Assembly: GCA_023392515.1 (NCBI GenBank)
Contig: JAEVYX010000025.1
Coordinates: forward strand, 1 to 42,748
Source of the DNA: Bacillota bacterium
GTDB lineage: Bacteria; Bacillota; Clostridia; Christensenellales; Aristaeellaceae
Length of the DNA: 42,748 nt
Direction: 5' to 3'
The notes beneath the pieces were generated by a model. It searched no databases. It saw only the letters and a list, made by a program, of their open reading frames with translations, and was not told where the DNA came from. Positions 1-7,994 of the stretch are shown here, in pieces. A program made the translations under genes and the position numbers. The number at the start of each line of letters is the position of its first letter. The first letter of the stretch is position 1.

Positions 1-94
1 GGTTCCCATCCAGGCTGACCGCCATGCCTGCTGGGATAGCTTCCACCGCAACGGCCACGTTATCGGAGGGGTGAATCTTTTGAACGTTTTGCAT
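1..94 (-). CDS. uxaA: Altronate dehydratase, N-terminal fragment (UxaA), runs off left edge
   Basis: Only the first 31 codons are in the window. They begin MQNVQKIHPSDNVAVAVEAI, which resembles the SAF-like N-terminal domain of UxaA/GarD dehydratases. The enzyme dehydrates D-altronate to 2-keto-3-deoxygluconate (KDG), the step after UxaB. The start is set by an AAAGGAG site lying inside the last codons of uxaB, whose stop is only 4 nt away, so the two genes are almost certainly co-transcribed and probably translationally coupled. The call depends on this short N-terminus plus the neighbours; a garD-like galactarate dehydratase would look similar over this stretch. Confidence 0.8.
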   Translation of the reverse strand, partial: MQNVQKIHPSDNVAVAVEAIPAGMAVSLDGN

Positions 95-98
95 CCGT

Positions 99-1565
99 TT
101 ACTCCTTTAACAATTGGTTCATGGCAGCGCGGGGGCCAACGGTACGGATGGCTTCAAGGTTCTTGGCAACCACTTCTGAAAGGCCCGGAATGAGATTTAA
201 ATCCCTGCCCCACAAGGCTGCATTCGCGGCTGCTGTCTGCGCATATTCTCCGGCCGCTTTCCCGCTGTTGACCGCAAAAAACGCCAGGGTACCTTGATCA
301 TCCTGTACAGGGTAGTCGGTCCCGTCGGGCCGAACGCCGGCATATGTGCCATCAGCCCTTTTTTCACAAGTGTAAAATGCCAGCAGCGCCGCAAAGGAAA
401 AGGTGAGGCACTTGGGCAGACGGCCTGTTTGGGCCAGGCTGTCGAGCAGAGATGGCAGAATGCGCGACTTCCATTTCGATACAGAATTCAAAGCGATGGA
501 TAACAATCCATGACGGATGAAAGGGTTTTCAAGCCGTTCAAACACGCTCCCGGCAAACGCCAGAACTTCTTCCCTGGGCAGCGTAACCGTAGGCAGGATT
601 TCCTCAAACACCGCTTCGGTCATAAAACGGCGGATGTCCTCATCCGCCATGCATTCACCCACAATATCCCGGCCTGACAGATAAGCGTTTAGGATAGTAG
701 CGGTATGGGCGCCATTGAGCAAACGTACTTTTCTTTCCCGATAGGGGCGCTGATCCCTGGTGAATACTACGGGAAGCCCTGCCTTGTCAAGGGGCAGCAG
801 GGCTGAAATATCCTTGGGGCTTTCAATCACCCACAGGGCAAAGGGCTCGCACACGGACAGCAGCTTGTCTTCATATCCAAGCTCCTCCCAGTAGGATTGA
901 GCTTCGTCCCGGGGATATCCGGTCACGATCCGGTCCACCAAGGTGGAGCAAAACATGTTGCTCTCCTCAATCCAACCTACAAATTCCTGAGGAAGCTTCC
1001 ATATTTCAGCCAAACGCAAAACGCACTCTTTTAGCTTGATGCCGTTGTTTTCAATAAGCTCAACCGGCAATATGACTAAGCCCTTGTCTTTCGCACCTTG
1101 GAAATGCGCATAGCGTGCGTAAAGGAATTGCGTCAGCTTTCCGGGATAGGTGACGGGCGGCTTCGCCGAAAAATCTTCCGAAGGATCAAAGACAATGCCG
1201 GCTTCTGTCGTATTCGACACGACAAATGTCAATTCTTCCATGGCTGCCAGGGCCATGAATGCTTCGTAATTCTCCTGGGCATCCAGAACCTTTCCAATGC
1301 TGGTAACAACCCTGTTTTCTCGAACAATTTTGCCCTCTTCCTTGCCACGCAGGCAAACTGTATACAGATTGTCCTGTGCATGAAACTGCTTCAGGCTGCC
1401 AAAAGCAATGGGCTTAACCACCGCAATGCTTCCGTCAAACAAGCCCTTTTCATTGGCAATATCAATCATGTAGTCCACAAAGGAGCGTAGAAAATTTCCC
1501 TCTCCAAACTGCAGCACCTTTATGGGCCGTTCCTTTCGGGCATAGCATTCGGTGATCTTTTTCAT
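99..1565 (-). CDS. uxaB: Tagaturonate reductase (altronate oxidoreductase, UxaB)
   Basis: 488 aa. UxaB reduces D-tagaturonate to D-altronate with NADH in the cytoplasm, in the galacturonate branch of hexuronate catabolism. The N-terminus has a dinucleotide-binding segment (KVLQFGEGNFLRSF), and the middle has VRLLNGAHT, typical of the mannitol dehydrogenase/UxaB family. An upstream in-frame ATG at 1595 would add ten residues but has no ribosome site. The ATG at 1565 follows GGAGGAAAAT at good spacing and gives the usual family length. It sits downstream of the TRAP transporter genes and directly upstream of uxaA. Mannonate oxidoreductase (UxuB) is the main alternative; adjacency to uxaA favours UxaB. 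Confidence 0.9.
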   Translation of the reverse strand: MKKITECYARKERPIKVLQFGEGNFLRSFVDYMIDIANEKGLFDGSIAVVKPIAFGSLKQFHAQDNLYTVCLRGKEEGKIVRENRVVTSIGKVLDAQENYEAFMALAAMEELTFVVSNTTEAGIVFDPSEDFSAKPPVTYPGKLTQFLYARYAHFQGAKDKGLVILPVELIENNGIKLKECVLRLAEIWKLPQEFVGWIEESNMFCSTLVDRIVTGYPRDEAQSYWEELGYEDKLLSVCEPFALWVIESPKDISALLPLDKAGLPVVFTRDQRPYRERKVRLLNGAHTATILNAYLSGRDIVGECMADEDIRRFMTEAVFEEILPTVTLPREEVLAFAGSVFERLENPFIRHGLLSIALNSVSKWKSRILPSLLDSLAQTGRLPKCLTFSFAALLAFYTCEKRADGTYAGVRPDGTDYPVQDDQGTLAFFAVNSGKAAGEYAQTAAANAALWGRDLNLIPGLSEVVAKNLEAIRTVGPRAAMNQLLKE

Positions 1566-1624
1566 ATTTTCCTCCACGTTTCCTCTTGATGACATTTTTC
1601 AGGGGGCTGAATAGATACAAACAC

Positions 1625-1653
1625 TGCCCCTTGATGCATGCCATCAAGGGGCA
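1625..1653 (-). terminator. Strong hairpin between the TRAP permease gene and uxaB
   Basis: A perfect inverted repeat, gccccttgatg and catcaaggggc, with a 5-nt loop, lies 25 nt downstream of the dctM-family stop codon. The sequence after it on the minus strand (agtgtttgtat) is only weakly T-rich. It could be a leaky terminator or an mRNA-stabilising stem between transporter and uxaB rather than a full stop. Confidence 0.5.
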
Positions 1654-1677
1654 TAATTTGCTCAATGCAAGTCTACT

Positions 1678-2985
1678 TTATTGGCCGAAAAGCACGCCAG
1701 GCAGCCACATGGTAATGGACGGAACGTATGTAACCAATAAGAGCATGGCAACCATTGTCAAATACATCGGCAGAGCTTTTACAGAGGTACGCTCGAGGCT
1801 TGTTTTTCCTACGGCACAACCTACATAAAGCGCGCTGCCTACCGGCGGCGTGCAAAGCCCAACCGCAAGATTGAAAATCAGCATTACTCCAAAGTGCATG
1901 GGCGACATGCCAATCCGGGGATCCATTACCACTGGCAGCAGAATAGGCGTCATAATCATGATCAGCGGAGCCATATCCATAAAGCATCCTAGAACCAGCA
2001 ACAGCACATTTATTATCAGCAGAAGAATATACTTGTTCTCTGTGATGCTCAATAGCAATGCCGTCATTTGATCAGGTATCCGCAAATCCGTCATCATATA
2101 GGCAAAAGCCTTGGCAGTACCTATCAATGTTAGTACGATGGCCAAGGTCTTTAATGAGTTTTTCAGCACCCTGCCAATATCCTTCAGCTTAGCGGAGCGG
2201 AAAACGATATAGGTCAATATGAACGTATACAGGCAAGCGAATGCCGATGATTCGGTCACTGTAAAGATGCCTGCCGCCACGCCGCCCATAATGATTACCA
2301 TTGTAAACAAGGGCAGGATTGCGTTGCCTAGCACCTTGAAGCGCTTCCCTTTAGGGATGGAAATGCCCCTTGGAAAATTATACTTTTCTGCCATGAAAAA
2401 GCATAGCAGTATCAGTGCCAAGCCCAGCAGCACCCCGGGGACGGCGCCCGCCATAAGCAAATGCTCAATGTTCACAAGACCGCCGGTGGCCAGTGCAAAT
2501 ATGACCATGTTATGACTGGGAGGAATCAATACACCCTGGCAGGAGGTAGTCACTGTCAAGGCAACAGAAAACTCCGGCGTATACCCCTGCTTTTTCATCA
2601 TCGGAATAACAACAGAGCCTAAAGATGATACATCCGCCACGGCAGAGCCGGATATCCCGCCAAAGAACATGGAATCCAAGCAATTCACATACGCCAAGCC
2701 GCCCCGAAAGCGCCCAACCATCAAGTTGGCAAAGTCCACAATCTTTTCAGAAATGCCGCCTGCACTCATGATTTCGCCCATAAGGATAAAGAAAGGGATG
2801 GCCAGCAAACTGAAGTTGGATACACCATCCAGCATCTGGTTTACCATGGTTGTTAAATTTGTACCGCTGACCAGCGCACTGCCAAGCGTAGAGAGCAAAA
2901 GGCAAAAGGATATGGGAACGCGCAAAATCATCAGCAGGACGAATCCGCCCAGCAGGACCAGGGTGGCAATTGCTGCAGTATCCAC
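1678..2985 (-). CDS. TRAP transporter large permease subunit (DctM family)
   Basis: 435 aa, highly hydrophobic throughout, consistent with the 11-13 membrane helices of DctM proteins. It forms the ion-coupled channel of a tripartite TRAP transporter in the cytoplasmic membrane, working with the DctQ subunit and the DctP binding protein. The N-terminus (LRVPISFCLLLSTLG) and segments such as GGISGSAVADVSSLG are typical of the family. The start is GTG at 2985, next to the DctQ stop codon at 2986-2988, with a GGAGGGG site just upstream, so the two subunits are translationally coupled. The enclosing operon encodes hexuronate catabolism, so galacturonate or a related sugar acid is the likely cargo (inference). 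Confidence 0.93.
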   Translation of the reverse strand: MDTAAIATLVLLGGFVLLMILRVPISFCLLLSTLGSALVSGTNLTTMVNQMLDGVSNFSLLAIPFFILMGEIMSAGGISEKIVDFANLMVGRFRGGLAYVNCLDSMFFGGISGSAVADVSSLGSVVIPMMKKQGYTPEFSVALTVTTSCQGVLIPPSHNMVIFALATGGLVNIEHLLMAGAVPGVLLGLALILLCFFMAEKYNFPRGISIPKGKRFKVLGNAILPLFTMVIIMGGVAAGIFTVTESSAFACLYTFILTYIVFRSAKLKDIGRVLKNSLKTLAIVLTLIGTAKAFAYMMTDLRIPDQMTALLLSITENKYILLLIINVLLLVLGCFMDMAPLIMIMTPILLPVVMDPRIGMSPMHFGVMLIFNLAVGLCTPPVGSALYVGCAVGKTSLERTSVKALPMYLTMVAMLLLVTYVPSITMWLPGVLFGQ

Positions 2986-3561
2986 CTATTTCCCCTCCTT
3001 TTGCTGTCTGATTTTCTTTCGCTCGCTTATTACTTGGGAAGTGTAGTCCTCTTCCTTTTCTGAGAAAAGCAAATCCTCAGGACGCAGCACACCTGTAATG
3101 TAGAGAATGGAATCAAAAGCAATTGTAAACCCGGCAAGCGGAATTACAGCATACCGTACCCAGTTAGGCCATTGGGTTATGGGAAGCACACCAGGTAGTG
3201 ACATCATACGAATGCAGCGCGATCCTCCATAATACAGCATGAACAATCCACACAAGCAAACGCATATATCCCCAAAGATAACCATGAATCTGCGCACCGC
3301 ACCCTCTTTAGGAAAGATGTTGTAGACGATGTTCATAGAGATATGCATACGATCCCGAACTCCCATAGCACAGGCAATGAAAGCAAAATATCCAACCAGC
3401 AGCCTGGGAACCTCTTCAGCCCAGGAAAGCCCCGTGTTGAAAAAGAAACGCAGGATAACCGTCAGCAATACTATAACGACCATCGCTCCTAACGCGATCT
3501 CGGCTACGATTAAAAACCCGCGGTGAATCCAGCGGTTAATGGTGCGAAGCAGCTCTGCCAT
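2986..3561 (-). CDS. TRAP transporter small permease subunit (DctQ family)
   Basis: 191 aa with about four hydrophobic segments. The motif LSWAEEVPRLLVGYFAFIAC after the second helix is characteristic of DctQ proteins. The subunit partners the large DctM permease in the membrane. The C-terminal tail is charged and cytoplasmic (SEKEEDYTSQVISERKKIRQ). The start ATG follows GGAGGTG at slightly long spacing. It lies between the binding-protein gene, from which it is separated by a 12-bp hairpin, and the large permease, with which it is contiguous. Confidence 0.9.
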   Translation of the reverse strand: MAELLRTINRWIHRGFLIVAEIALGAMVVIVLLTVILRFFFNTGLSWAEEVPRLLVGYFAFIACAMGVRDRMHISMNIVYNIFPKEGAVRRFMVIFGDICVCLCGLFMLYYGGSRCIRMMSLPGVLPITQWPNWVRYAVIPLAGFTIAFDSILYITGVLRPEDLLFSEKEEDYTSQVISERKKIRQQKEGK

Positions 3562-3590
3562 GGCAGAAAAACACCTCCGGCATAAGAATC

Positions 3591-3628
3591 AGGGAGGGAT
3601 CAGCAGGTTTGATGCGTGATCCCTCCCT
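3591..3628 (-). repeat. 12-bp inverted repeat between dctP-type and dctQ-type genes
   Basis: The arms agggagggatca and tgatccctccct are perfectly complementary with a 14-nt loop. No T-run follows on the minus strand, so a full terminator is unlikely. Its position just 3' of the binding-protein gene suits an mRNA-stabilising or partially terminating stem that would let DctP be made in excess over the permeases, as is common for binding-protein transport operons. Confidence 0.6.
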
Positions 3629-3651
3629 TTTCTACCAATCAGGGCAGGGAA

Positions 3652-4647
3652 TTAGAAGTCTTTTCCAATCTCCTTGATCTGGTTGATAATTTCCGTGTAA
3701 TCGGCACCGAACTCCTCATACAGCGGAGCCATGGCAGCTTCAAACTCGGCACGTGCTTCGGGCGTGAGTTCAACAACCGTAACGCCCGCGGCGCGAACGA
3801 TTTCCTCGGAGGATTTTTCTTTGAGAGCCCATTGTTCGATTTCGTATTGTTGTACAGCCTTGGAGCATTCAATGATGATGGCACGGTCTTCTTCTGGCAA
3901 GGAGTCCATAACCGCTTTGGAAGCCAGCAGAATTTCCGGCACACGAGTATGCTGATCCAGAATATAGAACTTGGCCGCATTATAATCGCCCATGTTCTGA
4001 TACGTGGGCCAGTTGTTTTCTGCGCCATCCACAACGCGGGTGGTAATGGCGTTGAGCACTTCGTTGGGACCGATGCCGGCAACGCCGGTGCCGCCCAACA
4101 GCTCAACCATTCTCAGCATCATGGTATTGTTCTGCATGCGGATCTTGAGACCCTTCATATCAGCCACGGTCTTGACTTCCTTGGTCAAATAGAAGGAACG
4201 GGATCCGGCATCATAATAGCACAAGCCGACAAGGCCGGAGTTGGATTCTTCAATGCCTGCCAGCAGCTTTTGGCCAATTTCGCCGTTGAGTACCGCCCAC
4301 ATATGATCAGCGCTCTTGTACAGATAGGGCATCTGGATGGCGTTGATGGAAGGCACGAAATTGGCTACGGGTGACGCGGAAACGCGTGTAAAAGCCAGGT
4401 CTCCAAGCTGCAGTGCTTCGATGGAGTCACTCTCGTTTGCATAGAGTACGCCGCCGGTGAAAACTTCCACTTTGATGCGGCCTTCCGTCTTCTCCTCTAC
4501 CAAACGGGCAAATTCATGGTCCGCCAACGAGGTGGGATAACCTTCCGCATGCACTTCAGCCAATTTAAGAACCGTTGCAGCCGATGCAGCGCTTGCAAAA
4601 GCCATGACAACCACCAATACAAGGAGCAATGAAACCAATTTCTTCAT
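3652..4647 (-). CDS. TRAP transporter substrate-binding protein (DctP family)
   Basis: 331 aa exported binding protein. The N-terminus has Lys-Lys, a hydrophobic core and a probable SPase I site after ASAASA (residues ~18-23). The mature part has DctP-family features: KLAEVHAEGYPTSLADHEFA, LQLGDLAFTRVSASPVANFVP, and a central Arg-containing KGLKIRMQNN segment that in this family contributes the carboxylate-binding arginine. It captures the substrate outside the cell and delivers it to the DctQM permease. The ATG at 4647 is chosen because AGGAGGT precedes it and the signal peptide starts there; a 35-residue upstream extension lacks both features. It has its own promoter and a candidate IclR operator in its leader. 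The ligand is probably a hexuronate (inference). Confidence 0.92.
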   Translation of the reverse strand: MKKLVSLLLVLVVVMAFASAASAATVLKLAEVHAEGYPTSLADHEFARLVEEKTEGRIKVEVFTGGVLYANESDSIEALQLGDLAFTRVSASPVANFVPSINAIQMPYLYKSADHMWAVLNGEIGQKLLAGIEESNSGLVGLCYYDAGSRSFYLTKEVKTVADMKGLKIRMQNNTMMLRMVELLGGTGVAGIGPNEVLNAITTRVVDGAENNWPTYQNMGDYNAAKFYILDQHTRVPEILLASKAVMDSLPEEDRAIIIECSKAVQQYEIEQWALKEKSSEEIVRAAGVTVVELTPEARAEFEAAMAPLYEEFGADYTEIINQIKEIGKDF

Positions 4648-4705
4648 AGAACGAATACCTCCTATGTTTTTATCTTCACCGCAAAACCGCGGCAAGAATT
4701 CATCC

Positions 4706-4723
4706 ATGTCATATATATGGCAT
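4706..4723 (-). promoter_or_regulatory. Candidate IclR operator in the dctP leader
   Basis: The near-palindrome ATGTCATATATATGGCAT, with a 10-bp perfect core CATATATATG, lies about 35-50 nt downstream of the predicted dctP transcription start. The same core sits in a perfect palindrome in the iclR leader (7802-7817). The sharing suggests one regulator binds both. Confidence 0.5.
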
Positions 4724-4763
4724 AAACGTTGCACTATTAACGAAATCCGCATAACTTATTTGG

Positions 4764-4793
4764 ATTATATCGCGTACATTTTTATTACAGCAA
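4764..4793 (-). promoter_or_regulatory. SigA-type promoter for the TRAP-uxaB-uxaA genes
   Basis: On the minus strand: -35 TTGCTG (4788-4793), an 18-nt spacer, and a consensus -10 TATAAT (4764-4769). The start point would be near 4757, giving a leader of about 110 nt before dctP. It lies in the 279-nt gap 4648-4926, which otherwise holds only the operator and the dctP ribosome site. Confidence 0.6.
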
Positions 4794-4926
4794 CGCTAAC
4801 AGATGTTTCTTAACATAATTTTTATAGAGGTATTCATAATCTATATATCTTCTTTATTTCACCCACTCAATCCGCAAATTACCAGCAATCAGGCCACCCT
4901 CCCGCGAAGAGAAGAGTGCTTTTTCA

Positions 4927-5964
4927 TCAGCGCTGAACCCGGCCGGAACCCGATCCTTTCATCAGGCTTTCCACCTCAGATACGGATACCCGATTGAAAT
5001 CGCCGTCGATGGTATGCTTCAGGCAGGAAGCCGCCACAGCAAATTCCAGCGCTGTTTTCTCATCATCATAGGTATTCAGGCCATAGATCAATCCGCCGCC
5101 GAAGCTGTCACCGCCGCCTACCCGATCTACGATATGGGTAATTTGATACTTACGGGACAGGAAGAAGTCCTTTCCATTGTACAGGCAGGCACTCCAATCG
5201 TTATGGTTGGCAGACTTGCTTTCCCGCAGGGTGATAGCCACCCTCTTTATGTTGGGGAACTCTTCCATGGCTAATTTGGCAATAGCCTTATACTGCTCCA
5301 CATTCAATTCGCCCGATTCCACATGAGCGGAAGATTCTGCCTTGAGCCCAAGAGCCATTTGAAAATCTTCTTCGTTGGCAATAACGGTATCCACATACTT
5401 TACCAATTCCCGCATCACCTCATTGGCCTTCTTGCCATATTTCCACAGGTTTTTGCGGTAGTTGAGATCGCAGCTGACATGGATGCCCAAGGCTTTGGCT
5501 GCTTGCAGGGCTTGCAGGCACAGATCAGCCGCCCCCTCGCTGATTGCGGGCGTAATGCCGGTGAAATGGAACCAGGTAGCTCCCTGGAAAGCCTCTTTCC
5601 AATCAATATCGCCGGTTTTTCCTTTGGCAATGGAGGATTCGGCTCTGTCATATATTACTTTGCTGGGACGCTGAACCGCACCGGTTTCAAGGAAATAGAT
5701 GCCCATTCGGCCTTCGGTATAAGCAATATGGCTTACGTCGACGCCGAACCCTCTCAATTCACGGACACAGGCAGCTGCAATATCGTTTTTAGGAAGTAAA
5801 GTCACAAAAGCGGTATCCATACCGTAGTTCGCCAATGATACGCAAACATTGGCTTCCCCGCCGCCAAAGGTTGCCTGGAGAGAGGGGGATTGAAAGAAAC
5901 GCTCAAATCCGGGGCTCTTTAAGCGAAGCATGATTTCACCGAAGGTTACAACCTTTTTACCCAT
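4927..5964 (-). CDS. kdgK: 2-dehydro-3-deoxygluconokinase (KDG kinase, PfkB family)
   Basis: 345 aa. It phosphorylates KDG to KDPG with ATP in the cytoplasm, the step between altronate/mannonate dehydratase and KDPG aldolase. PfkB features are clear: N-terminal GEIMLRL, FGGGEANV near residues 33-40, and the C-terminal signature DRVGGGDSFGGG, where Asp286 would be the catalytic base. DLNYRKNLW (~166-174) is typical of KDG kinases rather than ribokinases. The start ATG follows a modest GGGAG site. It is 32 nt downstream of kdgA and in the same operon. Other PfkB sugar kinases are possible in principle, but the neighbourhood makes KDG the substrate with good confidence. Confidence 0.92.
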   Translation of the reverse strand: MGKKVVTFGEIMLRLKSPGFERFFQSPSLQATFGGGEANVCVSLANYGMDTAFVTLLPKNDIAAACVRELRGFGVDVSHIAYTEGRMGIYFLETGAVQRPSKVIYDRAESSIAKGKTGDIDWKEAFQGATWFHFTGITPAISEGAADLCLQALQAAKALGIHVSCDLNYRKNLWKYGKKANEVMRELVKYVDTVIANEEDFQMALGLKAESSAHVESGELNVEQYKAIAKLAMEEFPNIKRVAITLRESKSANHNDWSACLYNGKDFFLSRKYQITHIVDRVGGGDSFGGGLIYGLNTYDDEKTALEFAVAASCLKHTIDGDFNRVSVSEVESLMKGSGSGRVQR

Positions 5965-5996
5965 GAAAAGTGCACTCCCTTTTTGTTATACATTCA

Positions 5997-6953
5997 TTAT
6001 TTCTGCAAAAGATGGAAGGCAAATCCTGCTATCTCATCTTTCAAATAAATGGCCATCATTTTTCCGTTTTTGATGTTGGCGCTTTCCATGTCAAACACAA
6101 AGCCCCGCTGTTCCAAATGCCACATAGCCCTAGGAATGCTATTGGTGCGAATAGCGATATGGCCATGGGTGCCGCGGAAAGGCTTTTTCATCATTTCAAA
6201 GCCGGTTCCCACAAACATGGAGTTGTTTCCGTCCTTGAGGCCCCAGTTGAGAAGCTTCATCAACATGTCCGCATCGCGCTGCGCACCTTCGGGGCTACCG
6301 GAATTAATCCCCACATGTGCCACTTCGAAACCCAAAAGAAGCTCCACGGCAGATTTGGTAAGTTGGGTGATCTTCGCCCAGTCCTTCTTTTCGATTGCAT
6401 CCCCCGGCACCATCCAGCTGCCGCCGCATGCCACCACTTTGGGGAAGGACAAGTATTCCACCAGGTTTTTCTCACTGATTCCACCGGTGGGAACAAAATT
6501 TACGCTGCCATAGGGAGCGCTCATGGCTTTGATCAGGTTCAATCCCCCCAGTGCTTCCGCAGGGAAGAATTTCACTGTTTTAAGCCCCAGGGACAAGGCC
6601 ACTTCAATATCCGAGGGATTGGCACAGCCGGGCAGGATGGGCACGCCAATTTTCTGGCAATGTGCTACAACCTGGGGGTTGATACCCGGGGAAACAATAT
6701 AAGCGGCACCAGCAGCCACAGCCCGGTCCGCCTGTTCAGTGGTGAGCACGGTACCCGCGCCCAGGATGACCTGAGGCAGGGCTTCATGCACCAAACGAAT
6801 CGCTTCCTCTGCCGCAGCGGAGCGGAAAGTAATTTCCGCTACAGGCAGCCCTCCATCAGCCAGCGCTTTGCAAAGCGGCACAGCATCCTGAGCATCCTCC
6901 ACCTTGATGACCGGTACCAGTCCGGCAAGAGATAATTTTTCCAGCATGTCCAT
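5997..6953 (-). CDS. kdgA: KDPG aldolase with C-terminal VOC-like extension
   Basis: 318 aa. Residues 1 to ~205 are a class I 2-keto-3-deoxy-6-phosphogluconate aldolase that splits KDPG into pyruvate and glyceraldehyde-3-phosphate. The Schiff-base lysine is in TVKFFPAEA (Lys128) and the catalytic glutamate in VAEITFRS (Glu40). Family members such as Eda are about 210 aa. The remaining ~110 residues (AHVGINSG..., GTHGHIAIRTNSI..., AIYLKDEIAGFAFHLLQ) look like a small alpha/beta domain of the glyoxalase/VOC type; its role is unknown to me. ATG 6953 is preferred, with AAGAAGG ten nt upstream, over an upstream TTG at 6974. It lies between iclR and kdgK. Confidence 0.9.
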   Translation of the reverse strand: MDMLEKLSLAGLVPVIKVEDAQDAVPLCKALADGGLPVAEITFRSAAAEEAIRLVHEALPQVILGAGTVLTTEQADRAVAAGAAYIVSPGINPQVVAHCQKIGVPILPGCANPSDIEVALSLGLKTVKFFPAEALGGLNLIKAMSAPYGSVNFVPTGGISEKNLVEYLSFPKVVACGGSWMVPGDAIEKKDWAKITQLTKSAVELLLGFEVAHVGINSGSPEGAQRDADMLMKLLNWGLKDGNNSMFVGTGFEMMKKPFRGTHGHIAIRTNSIPRAMWHLEQRGFVFDMESANIKNGKMMAIYLKDEIAGFAFHLLQK

Positions 6954-7012
6954 GTAAGTTACGCCTTCTTTCAATAATATTTATCCATGCTTTGAAATTG
7001 GATTGTTTCACA

Positions 7013-7774
7013 TTATACCGCCCGGAGAACCCGTTCAATCTTCCGTTTGGCCCGGAGGAGTAGCTGCCCATAGGCCAAGATCTCTTTTTCCTCCATCCGA
7101 AAGGATGGTGCGGAGATACTCAAGGCATATTCAGGCAAATCATCTCTGTTGAGAATGGCAATGCCGATACAGCTCACATTCAAATTACTCTCCTGGTTTT
7201 CCGTCGCATAGCCCAAGCGGCGGATTTGAGCAAGCTGTCCAATCAAATCCTCCAAGCTTGCAATGGTATGGGGTGTTAATTCCGCAAGGGGTATATTCGC
7301 ATACATTTCACGCACCTTGATGTCCGGTAAGCAGGCCAAAAACGCCTTGCCCATAGCAGTGGCATAAAGCGGCATTCTTGTACCCACGTGGCTGCTCATG
7401 CGTATGGACTGGGTGGACTCGATTTTATCGATGTACAAAACATCCATACCGCTTAAAACGCCGCAGTGCATGGTTTCATTACAGACTTTCGCAATATCCC
7501 CCATGTATTGGCGCAATACGGACGTAATGTCCACATGATGAACGGCGGCACTGCCCACCTCAAACAGGCGCAAGCCAAGCTGATACCGGCCGGTTTCTTC
7601 CTGCTTACGTACATACTTGAGATGAACCAGCGTATAGACAAGGTTGAAAGCACTGCTTTTGGGCAGCATCATTTGCTTGGCGATTTGATTCAACTCCAAG
7701 CCCTCCGGATGTTCCCCCAGCAATTCCAACATTTCCAAGCCCCGGGCCAACGTACGGTTTATTGTTTCAGGCAT
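7013..7774 (-). CDS. IclR-family transcriptional regulator (probable KdgR-type repressor)
   Basis: 253 aa. The N-terminal winged helix-turn-helix (INRTLARGLEMLELLGEHPEGLELNQIAKQM, continuing to ~70) is followed by an IclR effector-binding domain (~75-250) with TRMPLYATAMGKAFLA and GIAILNRDDLPEYALSISAP. In such loci these proteins usually sense KDG or a related sugar acid. The start at 7774 gives the normal family length and follows a weak GGGGT site; an ATG at 7807 lies inside the palindromic operator and lacks a ribosome site. It heads the kdgA-kdgK transcript. The palindrome between its promoter and start codon suggests autoregulation. Confidence 0.88.
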   Translation of the reverse strand: MPETINRTLARGLEMLELLGEHPEGLELNQIAKQMMLPKSSAFNLVYTLVHLKYVRKQEETGRYQLGLRLFEVGSAAVHHVDITSVLRQYMGDIAKVCNETMHCGVLSGMDVLYIDKIESTQSIRMSSHVGTRMPLYATAMGKAFLACLPDIKVREMYANIPLAELTPHTIASLEDLIGQLAQIRRLGYATENQESNLNVSCIGIAILNRDDLPEYALSISAPSFRMEEKEILAYGQLLLRAKRKIERVLRAV

Positions 7775-7801
7775 ATGCACCCCGTACCAGAGAGTCTGTT
7801 C

Positions 7802-7817
7802 GTTCATATATATGAAC
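7802..7817 (-). promoter_or_regulatory. Perfect palindromic operator upstream of iclR
   Basis: GTTCATATATATGAAC is an exact 16-bp palindrome placed about 13-28 nt downstream of the predicted iclR transcription start. Its core CATATATATG is repeated in the dctP leader at 4706-4723. The position would allow the IclR protein to block its own transcription. Confidence 0.6.
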
Positions 7818-7836
7818 ATCGTTCGTAAGCAAGGAT

Positions 7837-7866
7837 AATATATCATGGCTAAAAGTCCTTTGTCAA
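7837..7866 (-). promoter_or_regulatory. SigA-type promoter of the iclR-kdgA-kdgK operon
   Basis: On the minus strand: a consensus -35 TTGACA (7861-7866), an 18-nt spacer, and -10 TATATT (7837-7842). Confidence 0.7.
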
Positions 7867-7928
7867 TCCGTCAGCAGACTTTTTCCCTTGCATCCTCTTC
7901 ATCATCTAATCCTATTGCAACGCACACA

Positions 7929-7956
7929 TTGATATCTATTGGAATCGTGATATAAT
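7929..7956 (+). promoter_or_regulatory. SigA-type promoter of the PHP-domain gene
   Basis: -35 TTGATA (7929-7934), a 16-nt spacer, and -10 TATAAT (7951-7956) preceded by TGA. It diverges from the iclR promoter about 65 nt away. Confidence 0.6.
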
Positions 7957-7994
7957 TAGCAGGATGTTTTTAAATAAGCTAAGCAGGTGATTTT

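Noticed and set aside
3616..4374. Open frame of about 250 codons opposite the DctP-type gene
   Set aside because: Antisense shadow with no ribosome site or recognisable domain.
4648..4752. 35-residue N-terminal extension of the DctP-type protein
   Set aside because: The signal peptide and AGGAGGT site place the start at 4647.
5970..6935. Long open frame on the plus strand opposite kdgA (about 320 codons)
   Set aside because: It is antisense to a gene with clear catalytic motifs, has no family features or ribosome site, and is a codon-bias shadow.
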